Positions 1 through 7,659 of a DNA stretch of 64,000 nt are shown piece by piece; position 1 is the first letter of the stretch, and each line of letters begins with the position of its first letter. This DNA comes from Sulfurimonas sp. Its GTDB lineage: Bacteria > Campylobacterota > Campylobacteria > Campylobacterales > Sulfurimonadaceae. The notes under the pieces were generated by a model. It saw nothing but the letters and a program-made list of their open reading frames with translations, did no database searches and was not told the origin of the DNA. The stretch covers positions 57,169-121,168 of the forward strand of contig JAMORO010000038.1 in NCBI GenBank assembly GCA_027063505.1. The letters run 5' to 3'. A program made the translations under genes and the position numbers.

Positions 1-1809
1 TTATTACTATTAGCCCTTACTGAGGTTGCTAATGCCCAAGACACTGTAACAGATATTGGAACTGCATATGACAGACCTGAAAGTAAAGGTGGTTCTGAAG
101 ATGTATATGGTAACAAAATCCTATATCAAACAGTTGATATTACAAAGTCTAACTATAGTGTAGATAACTTCTGGAGTAACTTCAAAGGTGATAATCATTC
201 AAAAAGTACTTTTAATAATATATCTACATCGGGTATGTTTGAGTTAACTGTAGAAGAGACTTTTGCATGTAAAGATGGAGGCTTAAAGGTTGAAGGCTGT
301 TCTGGTCAAAAACCATTTTTAGTAAATGCTTCTGTACTTGACAATGAAGATACTCAAAAAGATAGTGTGGGGGCAGATTTACCTGAAGGCGAATATAGAA
401 TACCTTATGATAGTGCTGATAACTATGATAAAGACAATAATGATGCATTTTATGCACTAGATGTTTATAGAGATATGGATTACTATAGAGATGAAGCAAT
501 AGCAGCCACTGAAGGTAGAAAGAGCTTTTTTGGATATATAAAAGATCTTTTTACAAACTACTTTTCACCTGATACTGAGCAAACAGGTAGTGTACTAAAT
601 CAGGGTGAAAATGATGCGAAAGATCGTTATATGGCCAATATGGTTTTTGGTTTACAAAAAGATTATAGAGTACAGAAAAATGATCCCCTAGATCTTACAC
701 ACACAAATGCAGCAAACAGCAGTAAAAATATCTCACTTTTAGATTATAATGCACAGATGATAACTTCTACAACTAGTTGTAGTGGCTTCTTCTTATCTTT
801 TGACCCAGATAGTGTTACATGTCAAACTATCAGTTTTTTTGGTATGGCAAACTGGATGCCATTTTTTAGTGATAACTCTAGCCAAGAGATAGAGACTCAG
901 TCTGTTATGCAAGATACTGAAACTACTCTTTTAACTATCGCTGGAAAGTTAGATGGTAAGAATTATATTACTAATTATACATCAATAGATGAACATGGTC
1001 GAAGAAGTTTTGTTGGTGAAATCTTTAAACCAATGACAAGTATGATGGGTGGGATGTTTAGATTTTTCTTTGGAAATAGTTCAAGAACTACAACAGAAGT
1101 TGTATCTGCAAACTTTACTTTTGATAACCCAGCACCACTCTCATTTGTAACTACAGATGGATCATCTGTAATAGGTTTTGAAAAGTTTAAACTTTTAGGT
1201 CTAGAGAGTGTTTATGGAACTGTTGCAACCTCTTGTAGAGTTAAACAGAAAACAGGTTTTTTCAATTTATGGTCAGGTTATAGAACTTTTGTAAAAGGTG
1301 ATGGACAGGAAACAAAAATTGACATGGAGGGTGGTGGTTTTTTTAGTTTCTTAAGTTCAACTCCTGATTATGATGAGCTAAACTATGAGGAAGAAAACCA
1401 TAGATCTTTTGGTGACTGGGGACGTCATGATGTGGTAACTGTTACTTCTGATGATTGGATTGATTGGTGTAAAAGAAATCAGGGAAGACAAAGAAAAGGC
1501 TTATTTGGTAGAATGTTTGATAACTTTAATGATACAATAGACTATCTTTTAAATAAAGACAATACTTTAACTGGATATGATGAGCAGTTAGACGGTGTAC
1601 TTTCAGATGAACACTATACAGTTGATAAGTATAAAGAAAAAGTATATCATGGTTTAATCTTACATGTACAAAAAACAAGTAGTGAAGATATTAAAGTTGG
1701 GACTGTTGGAACAACAACATCATACAAGTTAATGAATGTTAATCAAGGTAATACTCGTGCAAACACTCATGGTAATACTCGTGGTAATGGACAAGGCGGA
1801 AAAAAATAA
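1..1809 (+). CDS. exported protein of unknown function, Tad-locus associated, 5' end outside window
   Basis: The frame is open from the first base, so the start codon lies upstream. The first visible residues (LLLLALTEVANA, then QD) look like the end of a Sec signal peptide cut after ANA. The remaining ~590 residues are rich in Asp, Tyr, Asn, Ser and Thr and are probably periplasmic or secreted. Several short Phe/Gly-rich amphipathic stretches recur (for example SFFGYIKDLF, GGMFRFFFG, GGGFFSFL, GLFGRMFDNF). The C-terminus is a low-complexity NTRANTHGNTRGNGQGG tail. The stop codon is directly followed by the tadZ start, so it is probably co-transcribed with the Tad genes. I recognise no family; a minor pilus or surface component is a guess from position only. 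Confidence 0.7.
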   Translation, partial: LLLLALTEVANAQDTVTDIGTAYDRPESKGGSEDVYGNKILYQTVDITKSNYSVDNFWSNFKGDNHSKSTFNNISTSGMFELTVEETFACKDGGLKVEGCSGQKPFLVNASVLDNEDTQKDSVGADLPEGEYRIPYDSADNYDKDNNDAFYALDVYRDMDYYRDEAIAATEGRKSFFGYIKDLFTNYFSPDTEQTGSVLNQGENDAKDRYMANMVFGLQKDYRVQKNDPLDLTHTNAANSSKNISLLDYNAQMITSTTSCSGFFLSFDPDSVTCQTISFFGMANWMPFFSDNSSQEIETQSVMQDTETTLLTIAGKLDGKNYITNYTSIDEHGRRSFVGEIFKPMTSMMGGMFRFFFGNSSRTTTEVVSANFTFDNPAPLSFVTTDGSSVIGFEKFKLLGLESVYGTVATSCRVKQKTGFFNLWSGYRTFVKGDGQETKIDMEGGGFFSFLSSTPDYDELNYEEENHRSFGDWGRHDVVTVTSDDWIDWCKRNQGRQRKGLFGRMFDNFNDTIDYLLNKDNTLTGYDEQLDGVLSDEHYTVDKYKEKVYHGLILHVQKTSSEDIKVGTVGTTTSYKLMNVNQGNTRANTHGNTRGNGQGGKK

Positions 1810-3012
1810 ATGGTTATTGCATATGTTTCGAGAGAAAATGAGGGTTGCTATAATGAGTTACATGATGATATCACAGATGTTAATAACTTTAGAGATATAG
1901 AAGAGTTTATCAACTACTATGCAACAAGTAAAAATAAAGATGTGGTTCTACTCTATAAAGTAGACTCGATTGATCAGATAGAGGCATTACGAGATATATA
2001 TTTTACTGATAACATCTATATGATAGTTATTGGTGAAGATAATAGTGACTACTCTTTATTAGCAGGTAAAATTGGTGTAGATGCTTATATACATGAAGAT
2101 AAAGCTAACTCTGTTTATATTAGAAATATTATTAGAGAATCACAAACCGTAATTAAAAAACGCCGTGGTCATAGTAATGTTTCTGTTTTTACAGGAATTA
2201 GTGGTGGTGTTGGTACAACAACTATCGCTATGAACCTTGCGAAATCTCTTTCTGAAAACAATCTAGATAAAAATGTCCTTTTTCTAGATTTTGCTTCTAC
2301 AAAATCAATCTCAAATCTCTTCTTCGATAATATTCAGCCTAAAAAAACTATTGTTGATATTGCTACTGTACAGCGTTTAGAGATGGCAGAACTTTTTGAA
2401 AATGGACTTGACCGTATTACAAATAACTTCTACTTTGTACCTGGTGTTCAAAAACATACAGATAGAGAGTATTTAGATAAGCCTGAAAATATTCAAATGT
2501 TTTTAAGTTTTATTCTTTATATTAAAGAGAAGTTTGATTTTATTATCATTGATGTTGGTGTTTTTGAAGATGTTGATTTAGAGATTGATATTCAAGAGAT
2601 AGCAGATAATATTTTTGTAATTACTGAGTTTAGTATTCCTTCTATGTCAATTTTAAAAACATATATAGATATTATTGATAAAAGTGGTTGGTATAAAAAA
2701 ACGCATATTTTTGCAAATAGATCAGATGCTTTTGGATCAGTAACTCAAGATGAGGCAAAAAAGATTTTGAGTAAAGGTTTAAAGCATGATTTTGATATTG
2801 ACTTCTCTTTGCCAAATGATGCGATGCATTTACGAGAGTGTTGGAATGAAGCACAACTTGTAAATGATGTTTATCCAAACTCACCTTTTATGAATGCTAT
2901 TAGAGAAGTTGGTGATAAGTTTTTTGTTCACGATGGCTCTATGTATATCAAGAACTCTCATATTGAAGAAAAAAAGCTTACATTTATGGAAAAGGTTAAG
3001 TCATGGCTTTAA
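1810..3012 (+). CDS. tadZ: TadZ/CpaE-like pilus localisation ATPase
   Basis: About 400 residues. Residues 1-115 look like a degenerate receiver-type domain, as in TadZ/CpaE. From about residue 123 a MinD/ParA-type domain begins (SVFTGISGGVGTTT), followed by a hydrophobic strand ending in Asp (VLFLDFAS) and FDFIIIDVG as Walker-B-like strands. The P-loop lacks the usual lysines of KGGxGKT, a deviation known in some TadZ/CpaE proteins, so ATP hydrolysis may be weak or absent. TadZ proteins act at the cytoplasmic membrane and position the Tad secretion machine, often at a pole. The end overlaps tadA by 10 bases, indicating one operon. Assignment rests on the fold plus position before tadA. Confidence 0.85.
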   Translation: MVIAYVSRENEGCYNELHDDITDVNNFRDIEEFINYYATSKNKDVVLLYKVDSIDQIEALRDIYFTDNIYMIVIGEDNSDYSLLAGKIGVDAYIHEDKANSVYIRNIIRESQTVIKKRRGHSNVSVFTGISGGVGTTTIAMNLAKSLSENNLDKNVLFLDFASTKSISNLFFDNIQPKKTIVDIATVQRLEMAELFENGLDRITNNFYFVPGVQKHTDREYLDKPENIQMFLSFILYIKEKFDFIIIDVGVFEDVDLEIDIQEIADNIFVITEFSIPSMSILKTYIDIIDKSGWYKKTHIFANRSDAFGSVTQDEAKKILSKGLKHDFDIDFSLPNDAMHLRECWNEAQLVNDVYPNSPFMNAIREVGDKFFVHDGSMYIKNSHIEEKKLTFMEKVKSWL

Positions 3013-4574
3013 AAGAAAAAATAAAAAATAGAAGCTATGTTCAAGAGACAGAAGTTAAAGAGGTAGAAGTTTCAGGACACAATGAAGATGAAGAGGGTAG
3101 TGCTGGCTGTGTTGATATGTGTTTTCCTCTTATGTATCAAAATGAGGAGTATTTTAATTTAGCTTGTGAAGTTTATGATAACTTTATTGAGCAGTTAAGT
3201 ATTAAAAGTCAATTAACAGAAGAGATGATTCGTGAAGTTATAACGAAACATATCTCAGAATTTTCACTTCCCAAAGTGGCATTAAAAGCTGAAATCGCTG
3301 ATTTTGTAACTGATAATCTTCTCTATTACGGACCAATCTCTACTATAATGAGAATGGCAGGAACAGACTTGAATGATATCATAGTCAACACAAAAGATTA
3401 TATTGATGTTATCTATAATGGTCAAACTATTGCTACTCCTTTTAGATTTAGAAATGAAGATGAATTAAGAAGAATTATAAATAGAATGCTTGCAGAATCA
3501 AATAGAAAAATTGATGAGTCAAGTCCTATTGCCTCATCAAAGCTTCCTGATGGTTCTCGTATAGAAATTCAAATTCCCCCCGTAGCAGCAAACTTAGATA
3601 AAGATGGGCAAGCAGGCTCTTATGTTACTGTAAGAAAGTTTCGTGAGATTCCTCTCCTCTTTGAATCGTTAGTTGATTCTCAAATGATAGACCTTAAAAT
3701 GGCATATTTTTTATTAAAAGCAATTCAAGGAAAACTAAATATTGTTGTCTCTGGTGGTACATCAAGTGGTAAGACAACTTTCTTAAACGCTATCACTCGT
3801 TTTGTTGATGAGAGTGATCAACTTCTTACTATCGAAGATACAAAAGAGATGAAACCACAACTGCCATGTCATGCTATTCGTTCTTTTGAAACACGTCCAC
3901 CAAATGAAGAGGGTGCCGGAGAAATAAATATTGAGTCTTTACTTCGTACAGCTCTTCGTTCATCTCCTCGTCGTATTATTGTTGGGGAGTGTAGGGGTCC
4001 AGAGATTGTAACCATGTTAAACGCTATGAATACAGGTCACCCTGGTTCTATGACAACTATACATGCTGATGATACAAAAGAGGCTATTGTTAGGATAGAA
4101 AATATGTTTTTAGAAGCACGTCCTACAGCAAATATGAACTTTGTTCGTTCTCAAATAGTATCAGCAGTTGATTTAATCGTACAGATTGTTCGTTTTCCTG
4201 ATGGTCGTAGACGTATTGTAAAGATATCAGAACCAGAAAAACGTGTTGAAGAGAATGGTGTTGTCTCAATGCTAGATCTTTTTGAGTTTCAACGATCAGT
4301 AAATGCTGAGAATCCAATGGATTCTAGTGGTGAGTACAAAGCTGTATCTGCATCTATTCGTTCGGCAACTAAAATGCTTCATAATGGTATTATCCTTGAT
4401 AAAAACATTTTTAATAATGACTTTACAGTTTCAAGAGAGATGCTAATAGAAGAACTTAGAGCCTTTCATCCAAAAAGAATGTGTGGTTGGAAACTGAACT
4501 ATATGAGTGAAATAGTAAAAGCAACCCATTCATCTGGACAAAATTTACTAGAGAGATGGCCAAACCTACAATAA
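3003..4574 (+). CDS. tadA: TadA/CpaF secretion ATPase of Tad pilus
   Basis: A 523-residue PilT/VirB11-type hexameric ATPase that powers Flp pilus assembly at the inner membrane. The Walker A motif GGTSSGKTT lies near residue 252, an Asp box-like acidic stretch (LLTIEDTKEM) near 278, Walker B (RRIIVGECRGPE) near 325, and the His box (HPGSMTTIHADD) near 347; this is the normal TadA order. The N-terminal ~90 residues are a family-typical helical extension, and the C-terminal ~100 residues (after VQIVRFPDGRRR) extend beyond the core. It overlaps tadZ upstream and tadB downstream (19 bases), so translation is probably coupled. Confidence 0.93.
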   Translation: MALKEKIKNRSYVQETEVKEVEVSGHNEDEEGSAGCVDMCFPLMYQNEEYFNLACEVYDNFIEQLSIKSQLTEEMIREVITKHISEFSLPKVALKAEIADFVTDNLLYYGPISTIMRMAGTDLNDIIVNTKDYIDVIYNGQTIATPFRFRNEDELRRIINRMLAESNRKIDESSPIASSKLPDGSRIEIQIPPVAANLDKDGQAGSYVTVRKFREIPLLFESLVDSQMIDLKMAYFLLKAIQGKLNIVVSGGTSSGKTTFLNAITRFVDESDQLLTIEDTKEMKPQLPCHAIRSFETRPPNEEGAGEINIESLLRTALRSSPRRIIVGECRGPEIVTMLNAMNTGHPGSMTTIHADDTKEAIVRIENMFLEARPTANMNFVRSQIVSAVDLIVQIVRFPDGRRRIVKISEPEKRVEENGVVSMLDLFEFQRSVNAENPMDSSGEYKAVSASIRSATKMLHNGIILDKNIFNNDFTVSREMLIEELRAFHPKRMCGWKLNYMSEIVKATHSSGQNLLERWPNLQ

Positions 4575-5512
4575 TGAGCGAATTAAATATAACAATATTA
4601 TTACTACTAGTAATTAGTTTTAGTGCTACATTTTTAGCCTATATTATTTATATAGAATATAATAAAATAAAGCATTTAAATTATGTTAAAAGTGTTATCT
4701 CTTTAAAAGATGATGATCAGTTTAATGAAATTTTAGAGAAAAAAGAGAAAAAAGGAAAGAAAAATTTAGTTTCAAAATTAACAGTTATGATGAAACATGC
4801 AGGGCTTAATTTTCACTTTAGTCTCTTTTTGATTATATTTTTCTTTTTTGTGATGTTTTCGGGTACTCTTTTCTCACTTTTTTTAAAGCATTGGGTTGGT
4901 TATCTTATTGGAATTCCTTTTGGAATTATGATTTTTTGGATGATTCTTCAAAATATTATTGTACGTCGTAAAAAAGAGTTTAATCGTGCCCTAGCTACTT
5001 CAATTTCAGTTTTAGTTAAAATGATGAAAAATGGTATTGGGTTTGAACAGGCCTTAACAAAGTCTATTGGAGTTTCAAGTTCTAAACTTTTTAAAGGTAT
5101 CTTTAGTAACTTTTTTCAGGAAAAAAATACTTTAGGAGAAGATGAGGCTTTTAGAAATCTAAATGATTATGTTGATTCTAAAGAGTTACTTATTTTTGCT
5201 TTAGCGATTAAAATTGGTCGTGCAAGTGGTGGTCAGTTTTCAAATACCTTAGAAAAAGTTGAAGAAGCTATTAACTATAGAAAGAAAATGCAAGAAAAAG
5301 TTGATGTTGTTACAAGAGAAGGGAGTGTTGGTTCTTATATAGTTGTTGCAATCTCTATCTTCTTATACTTCTCTCTTAATGGAAATTTTGATGGTAAACT
5401 ACATGAATATTTCATGAACTCTGAATATGGTAGATTCCAACTTTTAGGCATAGGAATGTGGATCTTTATGGGTATGATCGCAAATAAATTCATTACAAGG
5501 ATAGATAAATGA
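4556..5512 (+). CDS. tadB: TadB inner-membrane platform protein
   Basis: A 318-residue integral membrane protein with a T2SF/GspF-like core. An N-terminal segment (ITILLLLVISFSATFLAYIIY) is followed by a membrane hairpin around residues 85-125, a cytoplasmic helical domain with FNRALATSISVLVKMMKNGIGFEQAL and ALAIKIGRASGGQFSNTLEKV (the T2SF signature region), and two C-terminal membrane segments. TadB and TadC together form the platform on which TadA acts. The gene overlaps tadA by 19 bases and tadC by 4 bases (ATGA), typical of a tight operon. The first residues (MAKPTIMSEL) offer a second ATG six codons in. Confidence 0.9.
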   Translation: MAKPTIMSELNITILLLLVISFSATFLAYIIYIEYNKIKHLNYVKSVISLKDDDQFNEILEKKEKKGKKNLVSKLTVMMKHAGLNFHFSLFLIIFFFFVMFSGTLFSLFLKHWVGYLIGIPFGIMIFWMILQNIIVRRKKEFNRALATSISVLVKMMKNGIGFEQALTKSIGVSSSKLFKGIFSNFFQEKNTLGEDEAFRNLNDYVDSKELLIFALAIKIGRASGGQFSNTLEKVEEAINYRKKMQEKVDVVTREGSVGSYIVVAISIFLYFSLNGNFDGKLHEYFMNSEYGRFQLLGIGMWIFMGMIANKFITRIDK

Positions 5513-6345
5513 TAGATACAATCTCTTATATCTTTATGGCTCTGTCTATTATGATTTTTATGTCAATCGGTGGTTGGGTGTCTTATGTGAAGTATAAGCA
5601 TAAACAAAAAATAAATAAGATATTTAATCTTTCAGATACAGCACTTTTGTCGAAAGAAGATAATCAAAAAAAAGCAGATTTTAATTTAAAGCTTTTAAAA
5701 GCAGGAATAACACAAAAAGAGTTTAATGAGATAGTGATTGGTAGTGTTTTAGCAGGTCTATCTTTAATCGGACTTGTATTTTTAATGCATTTTACTTTAG
5801 TTATGAATGTTGGTCTAATTGTTGGGGGTATTGCTATTGCTATCTTTATGCCTCTACTCTATTTAGAAGAGCAGATTAAGGCAAGAATTAAACGTATTGA
5901 TAACGATCTTGCAATTTTCTTAGATCTTCTTATTATTATTCTTGAAGGTGGTGGTGGTCTTAACAATGCTATCGATAGAGTAACAACAGATGGTGCAGGT
6001 GTATTAGGGAAAGATCTTCTTGAAGAGTCTAGAAAGTTTAAAAATGAGTATATTACATACAGTAGTGAGATTGCATATCATAACTTAGCAGAACGTACGG
6101 GATCCGAAGCGATTGCTGCTATTGTAGGTTTTATGAAGCTCTCAGAAGAGACAGGTATCGGTGTAAAAACTATATTTGAAAATCAAGCTCAAGAGATTAA
6201 AGGAGCTGAAATATTAAATGTAGAGAAAGGTGCAGCTAGTATGAATATAGGTATTACATTAGTAATGTTTATTTTCATAATACCTGCAGTAATTGCGATG
6301 ATAGCATTTCCAATGTCAGCTGGCGCATTAGTAACGGGATTTTAA
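5509..6345 (+). CDS. tadC: TadC inner-membrane platform protein
   Basis: A 278-residue paralogue of TadB with the same T2SF core: an N-terminal membrane segment, a membrane pair near residues 77-115, the cytoplasmic part with IDNDLAIFLDLLIIILEGGGGLNNAIDRV and AIAAIVGFMKLSEETGIGVKTIFENQAQEIK, and a C-terminal hydrophobic segment. It starts on the ATGA overlap with tadB. The expected partner is TadB. Identification is firm from the order tadA-B-C and the internal motif spacing. Confidence 0.9.
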   Translation: MIDTISYIFMALSIMIFMSIGGWVSYVKYKHKQKINKIFNLSDTALLSKEDNQKKADFNLKLLKAGITQKEFNEIVIGSVLAGLSLIGLVFLMHFTLVMNVGLIVGGIAIAIFMPLLYLEEQIKARIKRIDNDLAIFLDLLIIILEGGGGLNNAIDRVTTDGAGVLGKDLLEESRKFKNEYITYSSEIAYHNLAERTGSEAIAAIVGFMKLSEETGIGVKTIFENQAQEIKGAEILNVEKGAASMNIGITLVMFIFIIPAVIAMIAFPMSAGALVTGF

Positions 6346-6358
6346 ATAAGGGAGTTAT

Positions 6359-7231
6359 ATGAGAAATAGAAAAACAAGAATTATTATAGGGATATTAGTA
6401 GGTTTAATATTCTTTTCATCATCTATTGCATTATTAATGTATACAAAACAGAATGATCTCCGTCAATATGTTGAAGATCATGTGGAAGTATATGTTTCTG
6501 CTAAACATTTTAATAGAGGTGACATTATCACAGCAGGAGATATAGAAAAAGCATATCTTCCTAAAAGTTATCTCTCATTTAGACCTTTAACAAAGAGTGA
6601 AATTATTGGAAGATATGCCGTAGTAAGTATCTTTCCAAAAGAGCCACTCCGTAGTGAAAAGATATCAATGACCCAACCATCAATGGAAAAAGTTGCAATC
6701 AAAAAAGTTGCAATTAAAAAAGTTGAAAAGAAAAAAGAAAAAACAGTTAAAAAAGACACTATAACTGTTTCTCTTTCAGTATTTAACAATATTGATCCAA
6801 CACTAAAACGTGGTGATCATATTGATATATTATCAGTAGTACCTAAACGAGTCTCTAAAAGTAATAACTACAATACAAAATATTTAGCACTTCGTGTAAG
6901 AATTAATACTTTTATAAGTAATACAAAACAAGTAAAAAAATATATTAGTTCAAACCAAAATGGAAAGAGTATTGCTGCTGATTCTATTGTACTAGAGATG
7001 GAACCAAAAGAGATTAAAAACTTTTTATCAATTTACTATAGAACATTAGAGTTAAATGAGAATAGAGTATTTAATGGACAAAAGAAAGGTCATCTTTGGA
7101 TGGTTAAATGTAGTAATGTACAGAATAGTTTAGATATTAAATCTAAAGAAAAAATGCTAGTTGATCGTAAAAGAGCTGTAGTAAAAAGAAGAAAATCTCA
7201 AAGAAAAGTAAGTATATCTTATGAAGACTAG
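6359..7231 (+). CDS. cpaB: CpaB/RcpC-like Flp pilus assembly protein
   Basis: A 290-residue protein with one N-terminal membrane anchor (IIIGILVGLIFFSSSIALLMY), then a SAF domain (residues ~43-105: VYVSAKHFNRGDIITAGDIEKAYLP) as in CpaB/RcpC, a Lys/Glu-rich linker (tandem VAIKKVAIKKVEKKKEK), and a second periplasmic domain that begins DTITVSLSVFNNIDPTLKRGDHIDIL, the normal RcpC continuation. CpaB proteins sit in the periplasm and help the secretin pore. RBS GGGAG lies 5 bases before the ATG. The short tandem AIKKV repeat in the linker is unusual but harmless for a flexible region. Confidence 0.85.
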   Translation: MRNRKTRIIIGILVGLIFFSSSIALLMYTKQNDLRQYVEDHVEVYVSAKHFNRGDIITAGDIEKAYLPKSYLSFRPLTKSEIIGRYAVVSIFPKEPLRSEKISMTQPSMEKVAIKKVAIKKVEKKKEKTVKKDTITVSLSVFNNIDPTLKRGDHIDILSVVPKRVSKSNNYNTKYLALRVRINTFISNTKQVKKYISSNQNGKSIAADSIVLEMEPKEIKNFLSIYYRTLELNENRVFNGQKKGHLWMVKCSNVQNSLDIKSKEKMLVDRKRAVVKRRKSQRKVSISYED

Positions 7232-7649
7232 AATTAAGTGGCGAAGCGCCTTAGGACTAGGACAGATAATGGCAACACTTCTTGTTGTCTTGCCTTCTAT
7301 CGCTTTTAGTGTTACTTTTTTACTTGATTACTGGAGAATAATGCAGATTGATTATAAGTTAAAACTTATAGCAAATATGAGTGCAGAGTATGTTAACTCT
7401 TTAGAAGATACAAAAGTATTTGTTGATCTAGCAAACTTTCAAGAAAGAGTTAAAAGTTTATGCCCTGGAGGACTTACACCAATATTTGAGAATGTTTCAT
7501 ATGATGGTAATGCAGGTGAGATTTTTTTAACAGTTACACATACAACAAGTAGTGATAGTACATATTTAAAGAACAAAGTATTAACAACTGATATACATAC
7601 TTATTCTTATCACGACCAGAATTTAACCGCGACAATAAAATGTCCATAA
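7221..7649 (+). CDS. TadE-like pseudopilin
   Basis: A 142-residue protein with a short basic N-terminus, one hydrophobic segment (GQIMATLLVVLPSIAFSVTFLLDYW, residues ~14-38) and a ~100-residue periplasmic domain with two Cys (residue ~78 and near the C-terminus) that could form a disulfide. Size, topology and the LP inside the hydrophobic segment match TadE/TadF minor pseudopilins. Where TadE normally has Glu (GAxAVEFALVLP), this protein has Gln (LGLGQIMATLLVVLP). It overlaps cpaB by 11 bases and precedes the secretin. The call is by topology and position, not by strong sequence identity. Confidence 0.6.
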   Translation: MKTRIKWRSALGLGQIMATLLVVLPSIAFSVTFLLDYWRIMQIDYKLKLIANMSAEYVNSLEDTKVFVDLANFQERVKSLCPGGLTPIFENVSYDGNAGEIFLTVTHTTSSDSTYLKNKVLTTDIHTYSYHDQNLTATIKCP

Positions 7650-7659
7650 AAGAGGAAAA

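Noticed and set aside
6660-6750. Short tandem repeat in the cpaB linker as a regulatory repeat
   Set aside because: It is in frame and encodes a Lys-rich linker (two copies of VAIKK), so a coding explanation suffices.
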